Source: Neocallimastix lanati (nom. inval.) (lineage: Eukaryota > Neocallimastigomycota > Neocallimastigomycetes > Neocallimastigales > Neocallimastigaceae). Taken from it: DNA of 16,154 nucleotides. The position numbers were made by a program, and so were the translations under genes. Shown piece after piece: positions 7,712 through 16,104 of the stretch (the stretch's first letter is position 1; every line of letters starts with the position of its first letter). The notes under the pieces were generated by a model that ran no database searches, was not told the origin of the DNA, and worked only from the letters and a program-made list of their open reading frames with translations. The stretch spans positions 540,001 through 556,154 of the forward strand of contig JACVTC010000121.1 in the NCBI GenBank assembly GCA_016946835.1, in the 5' to 3' direction.

Positions 7712-8001
7712 CTTTTAACGGAAAAACAGTTTTAACATGTAAAAATAATTTTAAAGAAATATTTAGAAATATGTTTGTAATAATTAATAATGTAAAGTTT
7801 CTAGAATATTGATTTTAATTGATGAAAATGAATCTTATCAAAAAAGAATAAAATAATTTATATAATAAGAATTTCTAAATTCATTTCGGTTGAATTACGA
7901 ACCGAAAGAATCTTTAACTTTCTATAATTTTATACAGAAAGAATATTCAAGAAGATATTATTAATAATTAATAAAATAATTAATAAAATAATTATTTATG
8001 C

Positions 8002-8078
8002 AAAATGGGTTAAGGTGTGAGTCGAACCCATGAAGTATTGGTCATGGTCAATGTAACTAACCATTGAACCAAAATTCT
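8002..8078 (-). other. tRNA-like segment with Pol III boxes inside the element B LTR (right copy)
   Basis: This is the second copy of the 2746-2822 segment, with A box at 8061-8071 and B box at 8018-8028, both unchanged. The two substitutions relative to the left copy (at 8013 and 8074) fall outside the boxes. Confidence 0.6.
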
Positions 8079-8088
8079 AATTTTACTA

Positions 8089-8092
8089 ACTG
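8089..8092. repeat. Left target-site duplication of element P
   Basis: ACTG precedes the TG of the left LTR and recurs at 16105-16108 after the CA of the right LTR. Ty3/Gypsy integrases make 4-6 bp duplications. With only four bases, a chance match is about 1 in 256. Confidence 0.6.
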
Positions 8093-8579
8093 TGATAAGA
8101 ATGTACTAAATAATGCATTCTTAATTAAATCTACGATTTATTTCTAATACATTATGTGTACATTATTATTTTTGTACTTTAATAAATTTTTAAATTCAAA
8201 GATTAAAAATTAGATCAAAAATTATATTAAACTTTATAATTTTTATATTAAATCTTATATTAATAGTAATATTTTTATATATTTAAAACTTATATTAACA
8301 ATTTTAATAATAAATCTTATTTTTTTATTTTTATATTAATAATGAAAATTTGTATTAATAATATTTTTATATATTGATAATTAAAAATTTATATATTATA
8401 TTTTAACTTTTATTATAAAATTTTATATCGAAATGTTTTATTTTATATTGAAAAATATTTTATTTTATTAAAAACCTTTATATTAGAATAGTATTTTTAT
8501 TTTTATTTGAATATTTTAACAGATTGTAATAAAAATTTTAGCCAATTAAATAAATTCTTATTAGTAATATTTTAGATAG

Positions 8580-8584
<5 letters not shown>

Positions 8585-8629
<45 letters not shown>
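8585..8629 (+). repeat. A45 tract inside the element P 5' LTR
   Basis: Forty-five uninterrupted A lie about 210 bp upstream of the TATA box. The other LTR has exactly the same number (15748-15792). Confidence 0.95.
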
Positions 8630-8633
<4 letters not shown>

Positions 8634-8796
8634 TATTAATATTATAAATGTATTTTATTTATATTGTTATAATTAAATTTTATATAATTGATTATAAAAA
8701 TCAATTTAAATTTAATAGTTTTTATATATAAAAAGAAAAATAATAATAAAATGTAATTTAGTGGCAAGAACAACTTTTATGCCTTGAAAAAAAAAG

Positions 8797-8805
8797 TATA
8801 AATAG
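8797..8805 (+). promoter_or_regulatory. TATA box of the element P 5' LTR
   Basis: AAAAAGTATAAATAGTTG holds TATAAATAG, the same motif as in the LTR of element B. It lies about 140 bp before the LTR end, so R plus U5 would be roughly 110 bp. The matching site in the 3' LTR is 15959-15967. Confidence 0.6.
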
Positions 8806-8949
8806 TTGTAAATTTTGCTACTAATTTTTAAATATCATCAAATCAAATAAAATAAAATAAATTTATAAATAAAAATAATAAATAAATAAATAAAATTTGT
8901 GTTTCCTTACTTTATTTTTATTTAATTCTCTAAAACCTTAACATTTATA

Positions 8950-8966
8950 TGGTGGAGATATCGGGG
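8950..8966 (+). promoter_or_regulatory. tRNA primer-binding site of element P
   Basis: TGGTGGAGATATCGGGG begins 6 nt after the LTR. Its complement, CCCCGATATCTCCACCA, has the form of a tRNA 3' end: T-stem end, acceptor strand, then CCA. I cannot name the tRNA from memory with confidence. Confidence 0.75.
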
Positions 8967-9160
8967 AATTAAATAGAAATAATAGTAAATAACATAGATT
9001 TTTTTTTAATTTTTTTTTTATTTTATATTGATAAACAAGTAAGTCGTTAATCCTTTGATTAACCCATGGCGCTTGTTTGATATATATATATAAAAAAAAT
9101 TTTTTTTAAATAAGTAAAATTAAGATTCTAAAAAAACAAATTTTGTAAAATTATAACAAG

Positions 9161-9450
9161 GAGCGGATAGAGCTCATACACAGTGTATTCTCAGATAGCA
9201 ACAAATTAACTCTATTCATAGTAGGTTATTGAATAGTAGTTAATTTGGAGATTAATTGGAAAGTAGACGAAGGTATTTGGTTACCGACCCGGTAATAATA
9301 GTTCAACCTTCAACGTTTCAACACACGAAGGTGCGGGTACTTTCCAAGCACTGGCGAATAAGGAGCTTACGTCACCGAAGGCGTAAGATTGTTTTTTTTA
9401 TATAATTTTTTTTACTTTTCTTTGTGCTAGTTATAAGGCACTTTATTATA
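9161..9450 (+). other. Conserved leader module of element P (shared with element B)
   Basis: Block 1 is GAGCGGATAGAGCTCATACA and the next three bases (9161-9183). Block 2 is GACGAAGGTATTTGGTT (9266-9282). Block 3 is 9351-9390, identical over 40 bases to the complement of 6340-6379; in it CTTACGTC (9367-9374) pairs with GGCGTAAG (9381-9388) around ACCGAA. About 40 nt later GTGC faces GCAC. The order is the same in both elements relative to their own transcription. Candidate roles are RNA packaging, dimerisation or translation control; none is proven. Confidence 0.8.
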
Positions 9451-9964
9451 TAAAGTATCAGACTTTGGCTAACTTCGCCATTTAAATTTTTTTTATTTTT
9501 TTTTATTACTGGTACTTTATTTGTTATATAATTCCTGTAATAGAATCTTAATTTACTTTGAAAATATTGTGTTTTTAGTTAATTTTTATTAGTTAATAAA
9601 AATATTATTGAATACTTTTAAAATTTTTTTATTCCGTACATAGATTATCGGATTAAGTTTATCCTACATAGTAATTGGGCTAGTGGGCTCTGAACTGCTA
9701 TATTTTATATTGAATATAGTAATCGTGGCACACGCGTGGCATGACACCATTAGGTAAGCTGCACGTCAGACAGTGTGTACTATCAGATTGTACGACAATA
9801 AAGATTATTTTTTTGTATTTAATAATTATAATTAATTAATAATTTTATTAGCTATAACAATACAATATTTATCGTTTAAAAAGAAAAATTTTTGAAAGGT
9901 GAAAATAATAAATAAAACTTTGCTTCTAAATTTATTACTACAAATATACTAAATTACAAAATTC

Positions 9965-10152
9965 AAGTGGTCGATAAAGATTTCGAGCTTGAAAAATATT
10001 CTATTAAGTTGTCGATAAAGATTTCGAACTTAAAATTATTCTATTAAGTTGTCGATAAAGATTTCGAACTTAAAATTATTCTTAAAAAAGTAGTCGAAAA
10101 GAACCTCGTGCTTTATAATTTCTACTAAGTTGTCGATAAGGATTTCGAGCTT
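9965..10152 (+). repeat. Five tandem ~40-bp units, each with a 26-nt hairpin
   Basis: The 26-nt cores are at 9965-9990, 10006-10031, 10046-10071, 10088-10113 and 10127-10152, so the period is 39-42 bp. The core reads AAGTTGTCGATAAAGATTTC then GAACTT. AAGT pairs with ACTT and TCGA with TCGA around an A/T loop, with a small TG bulge. Copies 2 and 3 are identical. Copy 4 has diverged (AAGTAGTCG..., GTGCTT) but keeps length and outer pairs. Copies 1, 4 and 5 change ACTT to GCTT, keeping a G-T pair. The array ends 182 bp before the gag start. Confidence 0.85.
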
Positions 10153-10334
10153 ATACTTACTAAAGAAAGCAAATAAAATTATTATTTTCAAAAATTACTA
10201 AGATATATTGTTTTAAAATTTGATTCGATATTAAATTACTTGTTAAATTATATTTTTAAAGTTGGACTTTCAAATTTATTCGTATTTAATAACCTCGTTA
10301 ATTTACAATAAAAAAATTATTAACTAAAAACGAA

Positions 10335-11240
10335 ATGTCTACTAAAAGTACTTTAAGTTTTAAAGAATTAAAGAAAGAATTACGAGACATAGTGAAGCTT
10401 AGCAAGGACAATTTAGATATAAAGTCCTGGGCTACTGAATTAAAACTTTGGATCAAGATACAAGGTATCACAGATCCGGAAACAATATTTAATGCTTGTT
10501 TACTTACCAGCTCTGGTGAAGTACAACGCGTTATTGAAGATTTGGGAGAAGATAGTGATGATGAAAGTGATGATTCATCAGATGAAGAAGAAGATGATGA
10601 AGAAGAAAATGTTGATGATGATAAATTTCCTTCTCTTGAAAAAATTATTTCAAGTCTTGAAAATTTTTACGGTATTAAAGAAGACCAAAATTTACTTCTT
10701 AAAGAACTTCGTGCAATGCGAATTAAAAGAAACGAAAAGATTAAAGACTTTAATGTAAGATATAGAACTTTGTACACTAAACTTGATAAAAAGAGAAGAA
10801 AGCGCATTGGTGTACTAGATTATATTGACTCTATTCAAAATAATTATGAAGCCTGGAAGAAATTATCCCTTAAAGATGATATAAGTATGGAGAAAGCTTT
10901 CAAAATTGCCGAGAAAGTAGATAGACTTTCTGTAAGGAACAATAATATTAATACCTATAATGTTAATAATTCCCAGCATAATCAAAATAATCAAAACAGT
11001 ACTACTTCAAGACTTTATCCTAAAAGAAGAAACGAAACTTTCCAAACAAGTCAAACAAATAATAAACTGAAACCTCAAGATATTATAGAAGAATCAACCC
11101 AGAAAATGAGAAATTTATCTGTTAAAACTTGCTTCTTCTGTAAGGAAGAAGGTCATTACTCATACTATTGCCCTCAATTAAATAAGATTATGGAAAAAAA
11201 TAAAAAAGAAATATATTCCAAAAAGTCTTTAAACTTCTAA
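10335..11240 (+). CDS. gag: Gag polyprotein of element P
   Basis: The 301-residue Gag forms the virus-like particle and binds the element RNA. Residues 1-70 are helical. Residues 71-96 form a very acidic D/E/S stretch. Residues 97-200 resemble the retrotransposon Gag capsid domain (FYGIKEDQNLLLKELRAMRI, FNVRYRTLYTKL). Residues 201-245 are N/Q-rich. A CCHC zinc knuckle follows with C266, C269, H274 and C279. The Met at 10335 is the first in the frame after the leader and has G at -3. The frame ends at TAA 11238-11240, four bases after a slippery heptamer, and Pol continues in the -1 frame. Acidic stretches inside Gag are uncommon; one could balance the basic C-terminal part or bind a host protein, which is conjecture. 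Confidence 0.9.
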   Translation: MSTKSTLSFKELKKELRDIVKLSKDNLDIKSWATELKLWIKIQGITDPETIFNACLLTSSGEVQRVIEDLGEDSDDESDDSSDEEEDDEEENVDDDKFPSLEKIISSLENFYGIKEDQNLLLKELRAMRIKRNEKIKDFNVRYRTLYTKLDKKRRKRIGVLDYIDSIQNNYEAWKKLSLKDDISMEKAFKIAEKVDRLSVRNNNINTYNVNNSQHNQNNQNSTTSRLYPKRRNETFQTSQTNNKLKPQDIIEESTQKMRNLSVKTCFFCKEEGHYSYYCPQLNKIMEKNKKEIYSKKSLNF

Positions 11241-11280
11241 ATGGGAGCAGAAGCACTCCCAATGACAAAACAATAGCTTC
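11228..11280 (+). promoter_or_regulatory. -1 ribosomal frameshift signal (slippery heptamer and pseudoknot) between gag and pol
   Basis: TTTAAAC (11228-11234) is read in the gag frame as T TTA AAC, the X XXY YYZ pattern. A 7-nt spacer (11235-11241) containing the gag stop follows. Stem 1 is TGGGAG (11242-11247) with CTCCCA (11256-11261), 6 bp. Five bases of its loop, GAAGC (11250-11254), pair with GCTTC (11276-11280) as stem 2. Loop 1 is 2 nt, one A lies at the junction, and the 14-nt last loop (11262-11275) is A-rich. After slipping, the frame reads straight into pol without a stop. This matches known retroviral and coronaviral -1 signals in every part. Confidence 0.85.
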
Positions 11281-14200
11281 ATTAAATAATTTACAAAATA
11301 ATACTTTTACCAAGAATACCCCAATTGATAATAATTCCTTTAATAAAGAATCTGAAGAATCTGATTTTAGTGACACAACTGAAAGTGAGGATAATATCAT
11401 TATAAATGCTATAAAAAGAAAAATGAATGATAATAACAGCGAAAAGGAAGAAAATAATTCCAAGAAAGTACATAAAAGTTTAAAAGATAATCCACGTCCT
11501 TTCGCAACTCCTGCTTTAAGAAAGAAGAAAGAAAATGAGCTACATAATAAACCAAATAAAGTTTATAAAAATCAAATACTTCCTTCAATTTTAACTCAAC
11601 CAAATATTAACAAAGAAAAACAAAAAGAAAAGGAATTAAGAAATATAACAAGAGTAAGAGAAAGTAAAGAAGAAAACAACAATTATTCATCAAAAGGAAA
11701 GAAAAAAGTTGAATCTGAAGATATACTTGTAATCGATAATGAAATAGAAGATATAGAAATGAATAAAGATAATCAACAAAATAAAACTAATACTTTGGAA
11801 AAATTAATTTCAACAAAAACTAAAGAAACTAATAATGAAAATACTCAGTTAGTAAAAAGGAATATCAAAATGATGAATAATAAAGAACCTTACAATATTA
11901 TGGATGATTTAAATAATCTTAAATCCAGTATTACGATAGGTCAACTCTTGAATGCATGTCCGAAAATTCGTTCACAATTAACTCAAGGTTTAAAGTTAGA
12001 AAAATCTAAAATAATTGGAACTGTAGACAATGTAATAGCACGAACTTTATTAGTGAATAACTATGATCATAGCTACATAAGTAAAAGTAATGAAGTAGCC
12101 GAAGAAGACTTAGCAATGGTTGATGCAAGTGTTGACGGAGTACTAGGAAAACTTTTAATTGATTCTTGTAGTAACCTAAGCATCGTTACTAAGCAGTATT
12201 TTGATAAATTACCTGGTGAATATGAAACAGTTGGAAAAAGTCGTGGAAGAATCCAACTAGCAACACAAGATGAAGAATACTCGGAAGGAATTATTGTTCA
12301 ATTACCAGTAAAAATTAATAATTATGAATTTAATGCGGACTTTAGAATTATTGAGAAAGAAGACTCATTTTATGATATGTTAATAAACTTTAAAACTCAA
12401 ATCGATCATTGTTTATTTATTCATCCGACCTTAAACAGTTTATGTAAACTTTTGTCAGAAAGTGAATACGAAGAAATAGCTAAAATAAATAATCAATATT
12501 ATGATGAAGAAAGTATAATTTGCACTATTAGAAAAGTTAAAGAAACGAATAATGAAAAGGAAATTATAAAGGAATTAACTCCAATGGAATTTATTGAGAG
12601 TGATGAATTTTTAAGTACCTTAAATAAAGATTATAAAGAACAAATTATTAAAATTCTCAAAGAAATGATTGACATAGTTGCCACTTCAACAGAAGAACTA
12701 ACTCCTTCTAAACTTTCACCACATAAGATCCGTTTGAAAGCAAATGCAAAGCCAGTAAAATTAAGAAGTTATAGGTTAACTAAATTAAAATCAGATATCT
12801 TAAAAGAAGAACTTACAAAGCTTATTAAGAAAGGATTGATAGAACCATCCTGTTCAGAATGGTCATCTCCAGTAGTACTCATTCTAAAACACAATGGAAA
12901 GTGGCGCTTGTGTATTGACTACCGAAAAGTCAATGATATGACAGAAAAAGATTCTTATTCAGTTCCATATATAGATGAAATTTTTGATAGTCTCGGAGGA
13001 TCTAAAATATTTACAACTCTTGATTTATTTTCTGGTTTTCACCAAATCTTAATGGATGAAGAAAGCGTTGAAGTAACCACTTTCACTACTAAGTTTGGAA
13101 ATTATCAATTTAAGGTTATGCCTTTTGGACTTACTGGAGCTCCCTCAACCTTCCAAAGAGAAATGAATAAAATTTTATTCCCTTTTATTGGTGAATTTGT
13201 TTATGTATTTATTGATGATGTTTTGATCTATTCAAAAAGTATCGAAGAACATTTAATTCATATTAAACAAGTATTAGAAGTATTTAAAGAAAACAAGTTA
13301 AAAATTAATATTGAAAAGTGCCATTTTCTTCAAACTGAAGTTGATGTATTAGGTCACAAACTTACTACTAAAGGATTAAGTCCCATGGAAAGTAAAATAA
13401 CAGCTATTAAGAAGTGGGAAGCCCCTTCATCAATTCATGAATTAAGATCATTTCTAGGAGCAATAGGGTATTATCGTGACTTTATCCCTAAATATGCTCA
13501 AATTACCTCACCTTTATGTAAATTATTGAAAAAGAATACTAAATATGAATGGAATAAAGAACAACAAGAAAGCTTTGAACTCCTAAAAGAAAAATTAATC
13601 AATGCACCTATTCTAAAATTTCCGTCATTTGACAAACCTTTTATCATTAGAACTGATGCTTCGTATAATGGAATTGGTGGAGTTCTTTTACAAAAAGAAG
13701 AAGAAACCGGTAAGGAGCATCCAATACACTTTATAAGTAGAAGTTTGAAGAAAACTGAAAAGAATTATGGTATCACAGATTTGGAAGGAACAGCTTTATT
13801 TTACTGTATGACTAAATTTAAATCTTATATTGAAGGAAATCCATTACCTACAACTATTTACACAGATCATAAACCATTAGTTGGTTTATTTAAGAATAAA
13901 GAACCTTTGAATGCAAGGCAAACAAGATGGTGTCTAACCGCTAGTATGCTTGGAATTAATATAAAATATGAATCAGGCAAAAAGAATGTGTTAGCTGATG
14001 CTCTTTCAAGAATGAAAAGTAAGGAAGAGAGAAAGATATTATTAACAAAAATTACTAATGGAAATAATGAAGAATTATTATCTAAGGTTATAAAGGAATT
14101 TATTAATGAAAAGTTTACTGTTATTGATGGTGAAGATTACTTTATCGACAATGGAAATTATAGAAAATTAATAACGGACGAAAATGAAAGGTTTAAATTA

Positions 14201-15238
14201 ATTTTAGAAGCTCATAATATTGGCCACGAAGGATATTACAAAACATATCAAAGACTTAAGAAAAACTTTTATTGGAATCATATGATTAAAGATATCAAAA
14301 GAATTGTTAGTAATTGTGAAAAATGCCAATTAAATCGTCCTCAACCATATCCAGAACCAACCGAAAACCATCCAACTAAAGTGGAGGGTCCCTTTGTGCA
14401 TTTAGGATTAGATATTATAGGACCGTTACCAAAAACAAGAAATAATAATCAATATATTATAGTAACTGTTGATTACTTTACCAAATGGGTTGAAGCCGAA
14501 CCCACTGAAAACATAACTTCCTCTGATATAATTAAATTTTTAATAAACGTTTTTGCAAGACATGGTGTGCCTCAAGTTATTACTACAGATAATGGAGTCC
14601 AATTCACTTCTGATATGACTAAAATCTTTCTTGATCTTTATGATGTTTATGTAAAATTCATAGCTACCTATCACCCTGAATCCAATGGTCTCACTGAAAA
14701 CCGAAATAAAGAAATTGGAAAATTACTTCGTTTATTAGGAAGGAAAAATCAAGATTGGGATGAAGTTTTACCTTCTGCTTTATGGGCACTTCGAACTACC
14801 AAAAACACAGCTACCGGACATTCTAGTTTTGAATTAGTATATGGAAGAGAAGACCAACAGCCTTATGATATAGCCATAAGAACAATTGAAAATGCAGGTA
14901 AATCGTATGATGAAATTTTAATGGAAAAATTTGTTCGTCATTATCAATGGACTAGAGAAGCATGCGAAAATGTGAAGAATGCTAACAAGTATTGGGCAAC
15001 AAGACGAGAAGAACAAATAAGTATGAAAAAAGGAAAAGAATTAAAAGCTGGTGATCTTGTTCTTGTTAGAAACTTTAGCCGCACTAAGCTAGAACCATAT
15101 TACAATGGACCATTTAAAATTTTAAAAATTCAATTCAACACGGCAACCTTAATCGATCAGAAAACTGGGAAACAACTCGATAGGAATGTTCATTTTAAAA
15201 ATTTAGTAAAGTTTAACTCCGCTTACAGAGAAGCTTGA
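11231..15238 (+). CDS. pol: Pol polyprotein of element P (protease, RT, RNase H, integrase), made by -1 frameshift
   Basis: Numbering here starts at the first Met (11423), giving 1,271 residues, but the frame is open back past the gag stop, so the natural product is a Gag-Pol fusion of about 1,634 residues. The first ~170 residues are K/E/N-rich and probably disordered; ITIGQLLNACPKIRSQL precedes the protease. The protease has D247-S-C249 where D-S/T-G is expected. RT: first Asp D534 (TTLDLFSG), then FIDD with D598 and D599. RNase H: D745, E788, D815, D859. Integrase: zinc finger H931, H935, C965, C968; catalytic D997, D1056, E1092 with 35 residues between the last two; GPF module at G1229. 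There is no chromodomain. RT, RNase H and integrase carry all catalytic residues. The protease is the weak point, having lost Gly in two conserved places (also YDMLIN for the usual ILG). Confidence 0.92.
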   Translation, partial: KLLNGSRSTPNDKTIASLNNLQNNTFTKNTPIDNNSFNKESEESDFSDTTESEDNIIINAIKRKMNDNNSEKEENNSKKVHKSLKDNPRPFATPALRKKKENELHNKPNKVYKNQILPSILTQPNINKEKQKEKELRNITRVRESKEENNNYSSKGKKKVESEDILVIDNEIEDIEMNKDNQQNKTNTLEKLISTKTKETNNENTQLVKRNIKMMNNKEPYNIMDDLNNLKSSITIGQLLNACPKIRSQLTQGLKLEKSKIIGTVDNVIARTLLVNNYDHSYISKSNEVAEEDLAMVDASVDGVLGKLLIDSCSNLSIVTKQYFDKLPGEYETVGKSRGRIQLATQDEEYSEGIIVQLPVKINNYEFNADFRIIEKEDSFYDMLINFKTQIDHCLFIHPTLNSLCKLLSESEYEEIAKINNQYYDEESIICTIRKVKETNNEKEIIKELTPMEFIESDEFLSTLNKDYKEQIIKILKEMIDIVATSTEELTPSKLSPHKIRLKANAKPVKLRSYRLTKLKSDILKEELTKLIKKGLIEPSCSEWSSPVVLILKHNGKWRLCIDYRKVNDMTEKDSYSVPYIDEIFDSLGGSKIFTTLDLFSGFHQILMDEESVEVTTFTTKFGNYQFKVMPFGLTGAPSTFQREMNKILFPFIGEFVYVFIDDVLIYSKSIEEHLIHIKQVLEVFKENKLKINIEKCHFLQTEVDVLGHKLTTKGLSPMESKITAIKKWEAPSSIHELRSFLGAIGYYRDFIPKYAQITSPLCKLLKKNTKYEWNKEQQESFELLKEKLINAPILKFPSFDKPFIIRTDASYNGIGGVLLQKEEETGKEHPIHFISRSLKKTEKNYGITDLEGTALFYCMTKFKSYIEGNPLPTTIYTDHKPLVGLFKNKEPLNARQTRWCLTASMLGINIKYESGKKNVLADALSRMKSKEERKILLTKITNGNNEELLSKVIKEFINEKFTVIDGEDYFIDNGNYRKLITDENERFKLILEAHNIGHEGYYKTYQRLKKNFYWNHMIKDIKRIVSNCEKCQLNRPQPYPEPTENHPTKVEGPFVHLGLDIIGPLPKTRNNNQYIIVTVDYFTKWVEAEPTENITSSDIIKFLINVFARHGVPQVITTDNGVQFTSDMTKIFLDLYDVYVKFIATYHPESNGLTENRNKEIGKLLRLLGRKNQDWDEVLPSALWALRTTKNTATGHSSFELVYGREDQQPYDIAIRTIENAGKSYDEILMEKFVRHYQWTREACENVKNANKYWATRREEQISMKKGKELKAGDLVLVRNFSRTKLEPYYNGPFKILKIQFNTATLIDQKTGKQLDRNVHFKNLVKFNSAYREA

Positions 15239-15256
15239 GTCTTCGTCGGGGCATCT
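15239..15256 (+). promoter_or_regulatory. Candidate polypurine tract of element P
   Basis: GTCTTCGTCGGGGCATCT lies between the pol stop and the 3' LTR. Only the short CGGGG core is purine-rich, so the exact primer is uncertain; position is the main argument. Confidence 0.35.
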
Positions 15257-15742
15257 TGATAAGAATGTACTAAATAATGCATTCTTAATTAAATCTACGA
15301 TTTATTTCTAATACATTATGTGTACATTATTATTTTTGTACTTTAATAAATTTTTAAATTCAAAGATTAAAAATTAGATCAAAAATTATATTAAACTTTA
15401 TAATTTTTATATTAAATCTTATATTAATAGTAATATTTTTATATATTTAAAACTTATATTAACAATTTTAATAATAAATCTTATTTTTTTATTTTTATAT
15501 TAATAATGAAAATTTGTATTAATAATATTTTTATATATTGATAATTAAAAAATTATATATTATATTTTAACTTTTATTATAAAATTTTATATCGAAATGT
15601 TTTATTTTATATTGAAAAATATTTATTTTATTAAAAACCTTTATATTAGAATAGTATTTTATTTTTATTTGAATATTTTAACAGATTGTAATAAAAATTT
15701 TAGCCAATTAAAATAAATTCTTATTAGTAATATTTTAGATAG

Positions 15743-15796
<54 letters not shown>

Positions 15797-16104
15797 TATT
15801 AATATTATAAATGTATTTTATTTATATTGTTATAAATTAAATTTTATATAATTGATTATAAAAAATCAATTTAAATTTAATAGTTTTTATATATAAAAAG
15901 AAAAATAATAATAATGTAATTTAGTGGCAAGAACAACTTTATGCCTTGAAAAAAAAAGTATAAATAGTTGTAAATTTGCTACTAATTTTTAAATATCATC
16001 AAATCAAATAAAATAAAATAAATTTATAAATAAAAATAATAAATAAATAAATAAAATTTGTGTTTCCTTACTTTATTTTTATTTAATTCTCTAAAACCTT
16101 AACA
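15257..16104 (+). repeat. 3' LTR of element P
   Basis: This 848-bp LTR is the partner of 8093-8943 with the same TG and CA ends, the same A45 tract (15748-15792) and TATA box (15959-15967). The pol stop lies 18 bp upstream. Confidence 0.93.

Larger units (their letters stand above)
2207..8092 (-). mobile_element. Element B: internally deleted Ty3/Gypsy chromovirus
   Basis: A minus-strand LTR retrotransposon runs from its 5' LTR (7463-8092, truncated) through a leader (5619-7462), a 760-codon polyprotein frame (3336-5618) and an orphan chromodomain (3180-3335) to its 3' LTR (2207-2850). The LTR begins TGTAACGA and ends CCGTTACA when read on the minus strand, giving 7-bp terminal inverted repeats and TG...CA ends. 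The integrase tail plus chromodomain places it in the chromoviruses (the Tf1/sushi/Maggy group). It cannot move by itself, because the RT core, RNase H and part of the integrase are deleted. Intact Gag, LTRs and leader could let it be moved by a full-length relative. Confidence 0.88.
7463..8092 (-). repeat. 5' LTR of element B, truncated at its outer end
   Basis: This LTR matches 2207-2836 over 630 bp with four substitutions. The outermost 14 bp (ending CGTTACA in the other copy) are missing: element P begins directly after AACTG at 8092, and the remainder is not found on the far side of element P. Confidence 0.88.
8093..8943 (+). repeat. 5' LTR of element P
   Basis: It starts TGATAAGAATG and ends CCTTAACA, matching 15257-16104. 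Differences between the copies: one substitution (T to A in an AAAAATTTA stretch) and eight one- or two-base indels, nearly all in A or T runs. It contains a 45-base A tract and a TATA box. Several AATAAA signals follow the TATA box, as expected for R/U5. Confidence 0.93.
8944..10334 (+). other. Untranslated leader of element P
   Basis: There is no useful open frame. Contents in order: the primer site; a nested hairpin with AAACAAG/CTTGTTT (9033-9039/9072-9078) around GTTAAT/ATTAAC (9046-9051/9058-9063); the module shared with element B (9161-9450); AT-rich DNA; a less AT-rich, possibly folded stretch (9640-9800) with no assigned function; five tandem hairpins (9965-10152); and AT-rich DNA up to gag. 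Confidence 0.75.
8093..16104 (+). mobile_element. Element P: apparently complete Ty3/Gypsy retrotransposon
   Basis: This 8,012-bp plus-strand element has TG...CA LTRs (851 and 848 bp), a tRNA-type primer site 6 nt after the left LTR, a 1.4-kb leader, gag (10335-11240), pol in the -1 frame (to 15238) and a G-rich candidate polypurine tract. The order protease-RT-RNase H-integrase is that of Ty3/Gypsy. There is no chromodomain, so it is not of the same lineage as element B. The LTRs differ by one substitution plus small run-length changes, and no frame is broken, so the insertion is very recent and the element may be active. One doubt is the altered protease motif. It interrupts the 5' LTR of element B. 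Confidence 0.92.

Noticed and set aside
9965-10152. A CRISPR array
   Set aside because: The spacers are near-copies of one another, only five units exist, the period is 39-42 bp in one continuous tandem, and it is inside a eukaryotic retrotransposon leader.
11423-11425. ATG as the true start of pol
   Set aside because: The frame is open upstream past the gag stop, and a slippery heptamer with pseudoknot lies at the junction. A separate start would need its own initiation signal, and none is visible.
10492-11603. Short open frames on both strands overlapping gag and the gag-pol junction
   Set aside because: They are shadows in other frames of the real coding sequence, low in complexity and without recognisable domains.
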